Part shown: positions 35,579 through 45,817 of the stretch, piece by piece
Layout: each line of letters starts with the position of its first letter
Numbering within the stretch: the first letter of the stretch is position 1
NCBI RefSeq assembly: GCF_014653195.1
Contig: NZ_BNAH01000002.1
Location: forward strand, 344,028-408,027
Source: Thalassotalea profundi
Lineage (GTDB): Bacteria; Pseudomonadota; Gammaproteobacteria; Enterobacterales; Alteromonadaceae
Reading direction: 5' to 3'
Length of the DNA stretch: 64,000 nucleotides
Notes under the pieces: generated by a model
The model's input: only the letters and a program-made list of their open reading frames with translations
Database searches by the model: none
Told to the model about the DNA's origin: nothing
Program-made: the position numbers and the translations under genes

Positions 35579-35673
35579 TGTTACTTCCTTAAATTTAGTA
35601 GGTTAAACGAATTTGGTTATTGTCAAATTGCTAACAAAGTACAACCAAATTCATTTATTGTTTATTAGCTAGT

Positions 35674-38600
35674 TTATTCCGCTAAAGTACGGCAACCTTG
35701 GGTATCAAAATCTGCCACTATTGTTGCACCTTGAACATCTCCAGTGATCTGAAGGTAACCCCAGTAATCCATAGATGAATCTAATTCGATATATAGACAA
35801 GCACTATTGCTTGCATCAACTTTTTTATCGTAAGTACTTGAACCTATCGACGGCCATGTTCCATTGTTGTAATACACTTGAAAATCACCCTCTGCAAAAC
35901 CAATAGTCAACGCAAGTGTGCTATGTCGATCCATGCCAGGAATTGAGAAATCAAATCGAGTTTTATCACCAACAACACAATTAATTTCACTTGCCTCTAA
36001 AGTATTACCCTCAGCAGGTTGTTGATTTGCACAACTATTAACAAGATCGGGGAACGCCACATGAATGGTTTCACCTACCGTTGATGTAAGCCCTTTATTA
36101 TTGACTAACGTCAGTGACACATCATAGCTACCAACCGTAGAAAATGTATGGCTAGGGTTTTTCTCTGTACTCGTCGTTCCGTCTGCAAAATCCCATAGAT
36201 AACTATCGATGTAACTATATCTATCACTTGGATCGGCTATTGACTGTTCACTGTTAAAGGTAACTTGCTGATTGACCACAATTGATTCAGGTAGCGTTAT
36301 TTTTGCTTCTGGCTGTTGAGCTTGGGGAGCAACATTCGCACAGTTGCTATAAGAACAAAGCACTCTAAAAGCTCTGACATCTCTGGTATCAATACGACCA
36401 TCATTATTTAAGTCAAAGCTACTATCTAAACTATCGCCACGACGTAACGCTAAAATAAAGTGTTGTAAGTCATCTTTATCAACATCACCGTCACCATCCA
36501 TATCACCTGCAGGCAATATAGTTACTTCAAAACTCGTAGAAGCTTGCGCATCATTATTATCTTTAACGGTTAAAGTAACGGTATATTTTCCATACGAATT
36601 ATAGCGATGCTGCGGGTTAGCTTCCGTAGAAGTCGCGCCATCACCAAAGTTCCAAGAATAGCTAACAATATTTCCATCTGGGTCACTTGAATTATCACCG
36701 ATTAAGGTTGTTAAACTTCCAGCATAATGAAGACCAGTACTTTCAATTTGAGCAATTGGTAACTGGTTAGGTAGTGAATTATCCGCATCATATCGAATAT
36801 CATAATAGGCTTTAAAGGTAACCTGACTATATGCTGCAAATGCTTCTATCATGACGTTATAAACGCCACCCTCTCTAAAATGACAAACTTCAGCAGCGCC
36901 CGGCCCTTCCCACGGACGACAATCATAAACGCTTGTTGAAACCGCTTGATTTTGACTTACGTGTAAATCAGGATCGCCGTCATAGCCACCAACAATTTCA
37001 ATAGCAACTAATGACGCAGCATTAGGTACAAGAAATTGATAGTCTCTTGGTGTATCACCAGCACCTGCCGATAGATCAATTTCTTCGGCTAGATAGACGC
37101 GATAACAGTTATCACATAAGGTTTCATCATCTGGATTAAGTAAGGTAATACTGGCATTTGCCGTTGTGATGGCTGAGATCCCTTGATTATCAGTAATGGT
37201 TAAGCTAACCGGATATTCACCTATCGTGTTATATACATGAACAGGATTAATTTCAGAACTTGTTTGTCCGTCACCAAAGTTCCAAAGGTACTGTTCAATG
37301 CTGCCATCGACATCTATTGAACTATTGCCTTTAAAATGAATTTCATGTTCAACAACTGCATTATAATTTGGTTTTGTAATCGCAATAGGCGGTTGGTTAG
37401 TTATATCTCTAGTTTCATAATAGATATGTAATGTACTGTCCCAATACTCTGAGAACGGATCAATCGCCACATTAATTTCACCACCATGGGAAAATTCACA
37501 ATATTCAGCTAATTTAGCAGCACTAAATGGTACGCAGTCATCAAGCTCTTGGTCCATAACTACCGGCTTATTTACACTGACAAACATATCAGGATCACCA
37601 CCATATTTTCCGGCAAGAACCGCTACCATTTTTTCTGCATTTGCAGGTATATTAATTTTATATTGCTTAGGCGCTTTTCCCTGAGGCGACCAAATACCTT
37701 TTTCAATATAAACATGGTGACGCTTACTACCTGCAGGTAATAATGGATCATCAACCGCTATCGCTTGAAAATTAGCATTGTTGTAATCTGAGAATGCATC
37801 AATAGCAATATGATAAGCTTGTTCAGTATCTGGCGACAAAACACCAATAAATTCTGGTGTGCCTGCTGCCTCAAATGAGATGTAATCGGCAATCCAGCTG
37901 CCATTTTCGTCTTTTTCAGGCGATTTTCCTAACGACGCATACATATCAGGGTCTTCTTGATAGTTCGATAGATAAAAACCCACAGCTTCAGTATCCGAAG
38001 GAATACTGACTTGAAGGGAATTTATATCTCCTTCAATACCCGAAAGGTTTAGATGGCTAGCAATAACCTCACCACTTGGCGCGGTATCAATACCCGAAAT
38101 ACCATCCCAATAATGGTCCGCATTATGGGTGTATTGATCAAGCCCCGTCACCAATAAGTTGCTGTTCGACCACAAAGTACTACGCATTGGTGTATGCAAA
38201 GCAGCGGTAATACGTTTGACCTGATCTTGAGTCAACATGGCATAGTTGCTGGTATAATGCATGAAGTTTTCAGTATTGGTTTTTACACCGAGACAATTTA
38301 ATGAGTTATCATACATATCAGTACTAAGTGACATCTGTGGCGTATCACAACTTCTATCACCAGTGAGGCTACAGAAAGTTTCATTTTCTAATGAACACGT
38401 GTCTCCTGCAAAAGTATGAGGAAGGTTTAACCAATGTCCAAACTCATGGGTAAGCACAGAGCGGAAGTTTTCATCTGTATTATCCCCAAGATATAAACCA
38501 TTATAAACAACACGAGATAAATTATTATCACTCATAGAAGACTCTGGATACCAAGCGACTCCTGAGTTGTTAGTTGACCCATCATCGTATAAATCTTTCA

Positions 38601-39312
38601 TGATATATACGTTCATGTATTTGTAGTTATCCCAAGCATCTCCAGCTATTTCTGCATCGAAACCAGAACCATTACCATAGCCTTTCTGCTCTCGTGAATG
38701 ACGAACTATACCTGTAGATACTTGCCCTGATGGATCTTTCTTAGCAAGCACAAATTCGATGTTTGGATAATCTCTAATCGCCTCAAACATCGGGTCTATT
38801 GGCCCATCTTGCGTGTTAGTTCCTAAAAAATCTTCATTGGTACGCTTAAGCGCATCTATTATTTTTTCATCGGTTAAGCATGCTTGGTTTGGATCGTCAC
38901 AATTAAATTCTTCCCCATAAATATGAAAAACCACCGGAATGTAGTAACGGCCAGCAATACCATTATCTTCATATTCGTTATTTGCTTGGCTACGAAACTT
39001 AGCGCTTTTTTGCTTTTTAGCTAAGGTGACTTTTTTTAATTGTTTCTTTAAAACATTTTGTAACTTAGCCCAATCTTGCCCATTATCATCAATGGCACAC
39101 ACTTGATGCGCCGCTTGTTCTGTTTTACTTAACTCTGACGTTTTAAATGATAACTTGTTTGAATGAGATTTTTTTGAAGCAATAATCTCATTCATCGTTG
39201 TTAATTTTTTATTAAATTTTTTGGTTAACTTATTATTGCTTTCAACGTTCGACGCCACCACTTGCAACGAACTAAAGAGTACAAGTAATAAGCTTATTCT
39301 TTTTATAATCAT
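35674..39312 (-). CDS. Large secreted M43-type zinc metalloprotease with PKD and dockerin-like domains
   Basis: The protein of 1212 aa has a signal peptide, a pappalysin-like (M43) catalytic domain with zinc motif HEFGHWLNLPH (289-299) and a later Met-turn NFMHY, several beta-rich PPC-like domains (about 400-630 and 725-840), three PKD domains (about 637-720, 849-927, 1000-1084; each with WNFGDG or WDFADG), and a dockerin-like pair of calcium loops (DMDGDGDVDKDD and DLNNDGRIDTRD, about 934-990). It probably digests protein outside the cell. The ATG at 39312 with AAGG upstream was chosen over a GTG 30 bp out. Confidence 0.9.
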   Translation of the reverse strand: MIIKRISLLLVLFSSLQVVASNVESNNKLTKKFNKKLTTMNEIIASKKSHSNKLSFKTSELSKTEQAAHQVCAIDDNGQDWAKLQNVLKKQLKKVTLAKKQKSAKFRSQANNEYEDNGIAGRYYIPVVFHIYGEEFNCDDPNQACLTDEKIIDALKRTNEDFLGTNTQDGPIDPMFEAIRDYPNIEFVLAKKDPSGQVSTGIVRHSREQKGYGNGSGFDAEIAGDAWDNYKYMNVYIMKDLYDDGSTNNSGVAWYPESSMSDNNLSRVVYNGLYLGDNTDENFRSVLTHEFGHWLNLPHTFAGDTCSLENETFCSLTGDRSCDTPQMSLSTDMYDNSLNCLGVKTNTENFMHYTSNYAMLTQDQVKRITAALHTPMRSTLWSNSNLLVTGLDQYTHNADHYWDGISGIDTAPSGEVIASHLNLSGIEGDINSLQVSIPSDTEAVGFYLSNYQEDPDMYASLGKSPEKDENGSWIADYISFEAAGTPEFIGVLSPDTEQAYHIAIDAFSDYNNANFQAIAVDDPLLPAGSKRHHVYIEKGIWSPQGKAPKQYKINIPANAEKMVAVLAGKYGGDPDMFVSVNKPVVMDQELDDCVPFSAAKLAEYCEFSHGGEINVAIDPFSEYWDSTLHIYYETRDITNQPPIAITKPNYNAVVEHEIHFKGNSSIDVDGSIEQYLWNFGDGQTSSEINPVHVYNTIGEYPVSLTITDNQGISAITTANASITLLNPDDETLCDNCYRVYLAEEIDLSAGAGDTPRDYQFLVPNAASLVAIEIVGGYDGDPDLHVSQNQAVSTSVYDCRPWEGPGAAEVCHFREGGVYNVMIEAFAAYSQVTFKAYYDIRYDADNSLPNQLPIAQIESTGLHYAGSLTTLIGDNSSDPDGNIVSYSWNFGDGATSTEANPQHRYNSYGKYTVTLTVKDNNDAQASTSFEVTILPAGDMDGDGDVDKDDLQHFILALRRGDSLDSSFDLNNDGRIDTRDVRAFRVLCSYSNCANVAPQAQQPEAKITLPESIVVNQQVTFNSEQSIADPSDRYSYIDSYLWDFADGTTSTEKNPSHTFSTVGSYDVSLTLVNNKGLTSTVGETIHVAFPDLVNSCANQQPAEGNTLEASEINCVVGDKTRFDFSIPGMDRHSTLALTIGFAEGDFQVYYNNGTWPSIGSSTYDKKVDASNSACLYIELDSSMDYWGYLQITGDVQGATIVADFDTQGCRTLAE

Positions 39313-39622
39313 AACCTTATACCTTTTTGTTATTTTAACCACTTACCATCAAGAAACCCCTGATTAACATTAAGATAACATCAGGATATAAAGTATACAA
39401 TTTAAATATGAGTTATTAATACTATTTATAGTAAAAATAGGAATAAAGGTTGAATTAACGGTAAGAAATAAGAATCGGATGAAAATAAAATTGATAAAAG
39501 TGTTAAAGCTTGGGTATGAAAAAATACAGGTTGTTAAAAATCAAGATAGGCGCAGAAATTAGTATCCGGATAAAGTTAATATCATATCAACACGGCTTTA
39601 TTCCACACAGAGTATTATTATT

Positions 39623-39653
39623 GACTCTATTAATCGTAAATATTAATAGAGTC
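39623..39653 (-). terminator. Hairpin downstream of the Nramp-like gene
   Basis: GACTCTATTAAT and its perfect complement around a seven-base loop lie 28 bp after the stop of the minus-strand transporter gene. No long T-run follows, so termination is likely but not certain. The rest of the 39313-39680 spacer is AT-rich and holds nothing else recognised. Confidence 0.55.
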
Positions 39654-39680
39654 AGATGGTTATATAGAGTTAATGTAGCA

Positions 39681-40946
39681 TTATAAAATAAATTTCCACC
39701 ATAAAAAGAATACGCTAAACAGAGTTAATACCGTCAAACAAAAAAGCGTATATACCTTAAACCAACCTTGGGGTTTTTGATCTTCAGAAACATCAGTTCC
39801 CATCATGACTTTATAATTTAGCCACGCGTAGATCGGCGCACTTACAAATGAGACCGTAGTTACAAAATCAAGCAGTGCTTTGATATCAGCACTAAAGTCA
39901 TTAATTATCCACCAACTACCAATCACTAATAATGTTAATGAAACAATATAGGCTTTATTCGCATTAGTGGTAGATTCAGCTTGTTCTTTCTCGTCCAATA
40001 ATAAAGCAGCACGCTTCCATACTTGGGGAAAGCCATCGGCAACTGCAAATGTAGTTGAAAATAAGGCAATAAAGGTGACTAATGCCATAAGTAGCCAACT
40101 CCACTCCCCTAACGCTTTGCTATATATTCCAACTAATTGCCCTGCAAATGCCGCGGCAGAATTAGCAAAGCCCTCACCTTGCCCAAACATTAATAAAGCA
40201 CCTAGCCAGAGAAAAATAATCGCCAATACAAAACTTGTCGCATAGCCAATATTAAAATCTATTGTGGCATTTTTTGCCGACGCTTTACTTGCATTACTTA
40301 CGCGAGATGTTGTCCATATAGAGTGCCATACCGAAACCTCGATAGCTGTAGGCATCCAGCCAATCAATGCCACAATAAAAGCAATGCTTGCTGTCGAGGT
40401 TAGTGAAATTACAGGGGCTTGCGCTGAAGGGCTAAAACCTAAACGGTTAACTGCGGCAAACCATGCAATAAGGCTTGCAATGACTAAAGTTAACATCATC
40501 CACTTAAGTAAGTTACTTAACAGTTTGTAATGACCAATAATTAACACTGCGCTGACAATAACAAGGGTTAACGCCGCCCATTGCGATAATGAAAGCACAT
40601 CGCCAAATAAATTCATTGCTAAAGCTGCTGTAACAATTGTTACACCCGATTGAACAAAAAACATGGTGATAAATGTTAAAAATAAAAACAAATAAAAAGC
40701 CCAATTTCCAACGCTTTTATAACCATCAAGCAAGCTTTTACCCGTAAGCCCAGCATATTTAGGACCAAACAAAAAGAAAGGGTATTTAATAACATGGGCA
40801 AGAATAATAAATCCTAGCAGTGCAAAGCCAAAATCAGCTCCCGCACGTGTTGCTTGCACAATATGAGAAACCCCAATACTAGTAGCTGCCCAAACAATGC
40901 CAGGACCTAAAAGGGAAATTATTTTAGTTATATTCATAATATTCAA
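39681..40946 (-). CDS. Nramp-related membrane transporter lacking the metal-binding motif
   Basis: The 421 aa protein has 11 hydrophobic segments and the overall Nramp fold (first helix GPGIVWAATSIGVSHIVQATRAGADFG). In true Nramp divalent metal transporters helix 1 carries DPGN and helix 6 carries MPH; here the corresponding segments read GPGI and WMPTAIEVSVW. The metal-ligand Asp and Asn are therefore missing. It may transport something other than Mn2+ or Fe2+. The gene stands alone. Family membership is firm, substrate unknown. Confidence 0.8.
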   Translation of the reverse strand: MNIMNITKIISLLGPGIVWAATSIGVSHIVQATRAGADFGFALLGFIILAHVIKYPFFLFGPKYAGLTGKSLLDGYKSVGNWAFYLFLFLTFITMFFVQSGVTIVTAALAMNLFGDVLSLSQWAALTLVIVSAVLIIGHYKLLSNLLKWMMLTLVIASLIAWFAAVNRLGFSPSAQAPVISLTSTASIAFIVALIGWMPTAIEVSVWHSIWTTSRVSNASKASAKNATIDFNIGYATSFVLAIIFLWLGALLMFGQGEGFANSAAAFAGQLVGIYSKALGEWSWLLMALVTFIALFSTTFAVADGFPQVWKRAALLLDEKEQAESTTNANKAYIVSLTLLVIGSWWIINDFSADIKALLDFVTTVSFVSAPIYAWLNYKVMMGTDVSEDQKPQGWFKVYTLFCLTVLTLFSVFFLWWKFIL

Positions 40947-41124
40947 TAAGAGAAGTTAAAACACATAGCGTTAATGTACATTAGGTTATTCTAAAAATCC
41001 CTTTATAGTTTAGTTGGTTAACATTAACTAAGGTAGGTGCATTACCAATTTTAAAGTAGCAATATAATAGCTCGCTCTTCAAAGAAGGTTACAAGACTAT
41101 TATATTACTAGCGCTACAAGGTAA

Positions 41125-42420
41125 TTATTTCGCTTGTGCCATATAATCTAAAGTAAGTTGAGTAAGTGTTGCTGTTCCTACTTTAAATGATGATTCATCA
41201 GCAAAGAAATAAGGGGAATGATTACTTGCCGCTTTTTTAGGATCCTTACCTTCAGGTGTCCCACCCAAAAATACAAACAAACCAGGCACTTCTAATGCGT
41301 AGAAAGAAAAATCTTCAGCACCCGTAATTTTAGGTAAAAATTTAACATTATCTTCACCTGCCACATTTTTGAGCGTTGGTAACATCTGCTCGGTTAATTT
41401 TGGATCATTAATAGTGACAGGGTAGCCTTCATAAATATTGACATCGGCTTTAGCACCAGATGATGTAGCAATATGAGTTGCTGTCGTATTAATTTTATCA
41501 AAAATTTGCTGACGGTTATCCATATCAAAGTTACGAATGGTACCAATCATTTCAACTTTATCAGGAATGATATTATTTCTAACGCCTCCTGAAATTTTAC
41601 CGAACGACACTATAGCAGGTTCTTTAGTAATATCTATTTGACGACTAACAATATGGTTAACTCCTGTAACTATTTGAGCTGCCGCCCCGATAGGATCAAC
41701 GCCTGCCCAAGGTGTAGAGCCATGCGTTTGTTCGCCATGCACGGTTATTTCAAAGCGATCAGCACTGGCCATAAATGGACCACTACGATAACCGATACTA
41801 CCGGCCGGTAAACTAGAAGTAATATGTAAACCAAAAGCAACTTCAGGTTTATGCTTTTTAAATATTCCTTGCTTCAACATCAATTCAGCACCCCCTTCTT
41901 CTCCTTCAGGCGCCCCCTCTTCAGCAGGTTGGAATACAAACATTACTGTACCTTTAAGCTCATCTTTTATACCTGCAAGTACTTCTGCCGCTCCCATTAA
42001 CATCGCAATATGGGTATCATGACCACAGGCATGCATTATGCCAACATCAACACCACGATAGTTAGTTGTTTTCAACGATTTAAACGGCACATCAGTTTTT
42101 TCAGTTACAGGCAGAGCATCCATATCAGCACGTAACATTACCGTTGGTCCCGGCTTACCACCTTTAAGAATGCCAACAACGCCTGTATAAGCAATTCCTG
42201 TTTCTACGTCCATGCCTAATGCTTTTAAATGCTCAGCTACTATTTTTGCTGTACGTACTTCTCTATTTCCCAGCTCAGGGTTTTCATGAAAATCACGCCG
42301 CCATTCAATAACCTTACTTTCTACTTCCTTGAGTAGTTTTTGTGGTTTAATTTCAGCGTTAACCCCAAAACAAGACATTAATCCAAGTGCGACACAATAA
42401 GAAACTGCTAATTTTTTCAT
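41125..42420 (-). CDS. Secreted M20 family amidohydrolase/peptidase
   Basis: The 431 aa protein has a signal peptide (1-22) and the M20D amidohydrolase pattern: RRDFHENPELGNREVRTA, DMDALPVTE, HACGHDTHIAMLMGAAEVL, the metal-ligand glutamates in QPAEEGAPEGEEGGAE, and HGSTPW of the dimerisation lid, ending with NHSPYFFADE. Members hydrolyse N-acyl amino acids or short peptides such as hippurate-like substrates. A good site (AGAGGA) precedes the ATG. It lies divergent from two M28 peptidase genes. Confidence 0.92.
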   Translation of the reverse strand: MKKLAVSYCVALGLMSCFGVNAEIKPQKLLKEVESKVIEWRRDFHENPELGNREVRTAKIVAEHLKALGMDVETGIAYTGVVGILKGGKPGPTVMLRADMDALPVTEKTDVPFKSLKTTNYRGVDVGIMHACGHDTHIAMLMGAAEVLAGIKDELKGTVMFVFQPAEEGAPEGEEGGAELMLKQGIFKKHKPEVAFGLHITSSLPAGSIGYRSGPFMASADRFEITVHGEQTHGSTPWAGVDPIGAAAQIVTGVNHIVSRQIDITKEPAIVSFGKISGGVRNNIIPDKVEMIGTIRNFDMDNRQQIFDKINTTATHIATSSGAKADVNIYEGYPVTINDPKLTEQMLPTLKNVAGEDNVKFLPKITGAEDFSFYALEVPGLFVFLGGTPEGKDPKKAASNHSPYFFADESSFKVGTATLTQLTLDYMAQAK

Positions 42421-42612
42421 GCTAAATCCTCTATTTTATTTTTATTTACAATAACAGACTTTGTATATTCTCCAAATTGTTACCTATACAATCATAAATA
42501 TTATGGAAAGTAAGTTAAAAAGAACCATTAATAGGATAAATGAACTCATTAACACGACCAGTTGTGATAATCTTTTTATAAGACATTAATACCAATTAAT
42601 AATAGGCCCCAT

Positions 42613-44049
42613 ATGTTGACTACGCTAAATAATATAAAAGATATAGCACTAAATTTATTTCAACAAAAGTCGTTAAAGTTAGTTGCTTTAGGTACTTTGT
42701 TGTTCTCATTTTTAATACCGGCTCATGCCAATTCAATTGTTCCTCCTAATGAACAAATGATATTGCGCGATATTCAACAGCAAGTCAGCGCTGAAAGGCT
42801 TAAAAAAGATGTTACTACGTTAGTCAGTTTTGGTACTCGCCATACTCTGTCTGAAACGAAATCAGACACCCAAGGAATTGGCGCCGCACGTCGATGGATA
42901 AAATCGGAATTTGAAAAAATCTCAGCTCAATGCGGTGGCTGCTTAGAAGTGACTTACCAGAAGCAGACGTTTTCAGGAGAAAAAAGAATTCCCGAACCGA
43001 CCGAGGTAGTCAATGTAATAGCTATCCAACGCGGTAAGCTTGACCCGAATCGTTATATTGTAATGTCAGGAGATATTGACTCAAGAGTTACCGACCCACT
43101 TAACTTTACTAGTGTATCCCCTGGAGCAAATGACAATGCTTCTGGTGTTGCTGGCACTATTGAAGCTGCAAGAGTGCTGTCACAATATGAATTTGCAGGA
43201 ACTATTGTTTATGCCGCACTGTCTGGTGAGGAACAAGGATTATTTGGCGGTAAAATTATGGCAGGCATAGCAAAAAAGGAAGGTTGGCGTGTTGAAGCCG
43301 TAATTAATAATGACATGATCGGTAATATTTCAGGCATCAATGGCGTGATTAACAATACAACAGCAAGAGTTTTCTCTGAAGGTGTTAGGTTTGTTGAAAC
43401 ACCTGAAGAAGCCCGAAAGCGACGCTTTACTGGGGGTGAAGTTGATTCCCCTTCTCGCAATGTTGCGCGCTATATAGATACCATTGCCGACCAATACATA
43501 CCTAATTTAGATGTTATGATGGTTTACCGTTTAGATAGATTTGGCAGAGGCGGACATCATCGCCCATTTAATGCTGAAGGTTATCCAGCGGTACGTATAA
43601 TGGAAACCAACGAGCACTATGACCGCCAACATCAAGACCTAAGAACTGAAAATGGCCGTGCCTTTGGTGATGTTATTTCAGGTGTCGACTTTGATTATAA
43701 TGCTAAGTTAACGTCGTTAAATGTTGTTACTATGGCAGCAATGGCTTGGGCGCCGCCGCCGCCAGCAAATACTGAAATATCGGGAGCAGTTAAAGCATCA
43801 ACAACTCTAAAATGGCAACGTCCAAAAGGTGATATGGCAGAAAACTTAGCAGGGTATCGTGTTCACTGGCGTTTAACTACCGAGCCAACATGGACAAATA
43901 GCCAATACGTAGGTGATGTCACTGAATTTGAATTAAAAAATATAGTTATTGATAACTACTTTTTTGGTGTCAGTAGCGTTGCTAAAGACGGCTTTGAAAG
44001 TCCTGTTGTTTTTCCAGGTCCTGCTGGTTCATTTGGTGGCTATAAGTAA
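42613..44049 (+). CDS. M28 family peptidase with altered first metal ligand
   Basis: The 478 aa protein has an N-terminal signal-like segment (about 22-40, LVALGTLLFSFLIPAHA), an M28 peptidase domain (about 95-380) and a C-terminal fibronectin III-like domain (about 390-475). Metal-site motifs are SPGANDNASGVAG, SGEEQGLFGG and NNDMIGN. The usual His of the HxD motif is replaced (MSGDIDSR), which could change or abolish one zinc site. It is followed 30 bp later by a second M28 gene. Likely an exported aminopeptidase. Confidence 0.85.
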   Translation: MLTTLNNIKDIALNLFQQKSLKLVALGTLLFSFLIPAHANSIVPPNEQMILRDIQQQVSAERLKKDVTTLVSFGTRHTLSETKSDTQGIGAARRWIKSEFEKISAQCGGCLEVTYQKQTFSGEKRIPEPTEVVNVIAIQRGKLDPNRYIVMSGDIDSRVTDPLNFTSVSPGANDNASGVAGTIEAARVLSQYEFAGTIVYAALSGEEQGLFGGKIMAGIAKKEGWRVEAVINNDMIGNISGINGVINNTTARVFSEGVRFVETPEEARKRRFTGGEVDSPSRNVARYIDTIADQYIPNLDVMMVYRLDRFGRGGHHRPFNAEGYPAVRIMETNEHYDRQHQDLRTENGRAFGDVISGVDFDYNAKLTSLNVVTMAAMAWAPPPPANTEISGAVKASTTLKWQRPKGDMAENLAGYRVHWRLTTEPTWTNSQYVGDVTEFELKNIVIDNYFFGVSSVAKDGFESPVVFPGPAGSFGGYK

Positions 44050-44079
44050 CGCCCATTAACAATAATAAAAGGAAAAAAC

Positions 44080-45783
44080 ATGAAAAAATCAATACTCCCC
44101 CTTATTCCGCTTGCACTGCTTTTTGGTTGTAATGAATCAGTTAAGCAAGAAACACAAACAACCGATATGACAGTAGTGGAATCGAAAAAACAAATCAGCG
44201 ATAGCCTCAAAAAAGCTACGGGTGCAATAAATGAAGCAACTTATACCGCTAACATAAAAACTTTAGCTTCAGATGAATTTGGCGGTCGAGCTCCTGGCAC
44301 AGAAGGTGAAGAACTTACCGTTAACTATCTAGCTTCAGCTTTTAAAACAATTGGTTTAGCACCAGCCAATGGTGATAGTTATTTTCAATCTGTACCGTTA
44401 ACGTCAGTAGAAGTAACTAATAAACCTACCTTAACCTTTACAGATAATAACGGAGAAACAACTACATTAAATTACACTAGTGACCAAGTAATGTGGACTC
44501 GACAACAAGTTGAAGCGTCCTCTATCACTGATAATGAAATGATATTTGTAGGCTATGGCATTAATGCCCCTGAACGTAACTGGAATGACTATCAAGATAT
44601 TGATGTAAAAGGTAAAACCGTAGTTATGTTAATTAACGACCCTGGCTATGCTACACAAAATGAAGCATTATTTAACGGCAATGCCATGACTTATTATGGT
44701 CGTTGGGATTACAAATTCGACGAAGCATCGAAACAAGGAGCTTCAGGGGCCATCATTATTCACGATACACAACCAGCAGCTTATGGTTGGTCAACGGTAA
44801 GCGCTAGTTGGACAGGCCCTCAATTTGATATGGTTCGAGAAGATAAAGGTGAAAATCTAGCTTCTATGGAAGCTTGGATAACGATAGACCAAGCTAAAAC
44901 CTTATTCGCTAAATCTGGATTAGACCTTGACGAAATGTATAGCAAAGCGCAAACACAAGGTTTTAAAGCCGTTCCATTAAAATCAACCGCAACAGCATCG
45001 ATAAAAGCAAAAACCAACAATATCAACTCACGTAATGTTGCTGCAATAATTAAAGGCACCGAATCTCCTGAAGATGTATTCATCTACATGGCACATTGGG
45101 ATCATATTGGTACAGATCCAACGGCGGAAGGCGACCAAATCTATAATGGCGCATTAGATAATGCCACAGGCACTGCTGGTTTAATTGAATTAGCCAAAGC
45201 CTACGCTAAATTGGAAGAAAAACCTAAACGCTCTGTAATGTTTTTAGCGGTAACTGCTGAAGAGCAAGGACTTCTAGGTTCAGCCTATTATGCTGCCAAT
45301 CCATTAATGCCATTAGCGAATACTATTGGTGGTTTAAATATGGACGGTTTAAATAACTATGGCCGTACAAAAGATGTCTTGGTGATTGGCAAAGGCATGA
45401 GTGAATTAGAGCCCTATTTAGCCAAACATGCAAAAGCACAAGGTCGTTATTTAGCTGAAGATCCAGCAGCAGAGAAAGGTTATTTTTATCGTTCGGATCA
45501 TTTTGAATTAGCAAAGTTCGGTGTGCCAATGCTTTACCCTAATGCCGGTTATGATCATATTGAAAAAGGTATGGCTTTAGGACACGAAAAAGCCAAAGAA
45601 TACATCACGAACCACTACCATGGTCCGAGTGATGAATATAACGACAGTTGGATCATGGATGGTGCGATTGAAGACTTACAGCTATATTTCTTAACTGGCT
45701 TAGATATAGTCAACTCTAAAGAGTGGCCAAATTGGTACCAAGGAACAGAGTTTAAAGCAGCAAGAGACGCTTCGAGAAAGTAA
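44080..45783 (+). CDS. M28 family aminopeptidase, lipoprotein
   Basis: The 567 aa protein starts with a lipoprotein signal (LALLFGC, Cys17). It has a PA domain insert (about 130-280) and the M28 catalytic region with all ligands: MAHWDHIG, YNGALDNATGTAGL, TAEEQGLLGS, GLNMDGLNN and the late GYDHIEKG. It belongs to the group of broad-range aminopeptidases anchored to the outer membrane. It forms an operon with the preceding M28 gene and probably completes digestion of imported or nearby peptides. Confidence 0.92.
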   Translation: MKKSILPLIPLALLFGCNESVKQETQTTDMTVVESKKQISDSLKKATGAINEATYTANIKTLASDEFGGRAPGTEGEELTVNYLASAFKTIGLAPANGDSYFQSVPLTSVEVTNKPTLTFTDNNGETTTLNYTSDQVMWTRQQVEASSITDNEMIFVGYGINAPERNWNDYQDIDVKGKTVVMLINDPGYATQNEALFNGNAMTYYGRWDYKFDEASKQGASGAIIIHDTQPAAYGWSTVSASWTGPQFDMVREDKGENLASMEAWITIDQAKTLFAKSGLDLDEMYSKAQTQGFKAVPLKSTATASIKAKTNNINSRNVAAIIKGTESPEDVFIYMAHWDHIGTDPTAEGDQIYNGALDNATGTAGLIELAKAYAKLEEKPKRSVMFLAVTAEEQGLLGSAYYAANPLMPLANTIGGLNMDGLNNYGRTKDVLVIGKGMSELEPYLAKHAKAQGRYLAEDPAAEKGYFYRSDHFELAKFGVPMLYPNAGYDHIEKGMALGHEKAKEYITNHYHGPSDEYNDSWIMDGAIEDLQLYFLTGLDIVNSKEWPNWYQGTEFKAARDASRK

Positions 45784-45809
45784 GGTTTGTATAGACACTC
45801 ATAAATTAC

Positions 45810-45817
45810 CATTTGGC
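45810..45817 (+). repeat. Left target-site duplication of the IS256-type element
   Basis: CATTTGGC directly precedes the left inverted repeat and recurs at 47128-47135 just after the right end. Confidence 0.85.
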
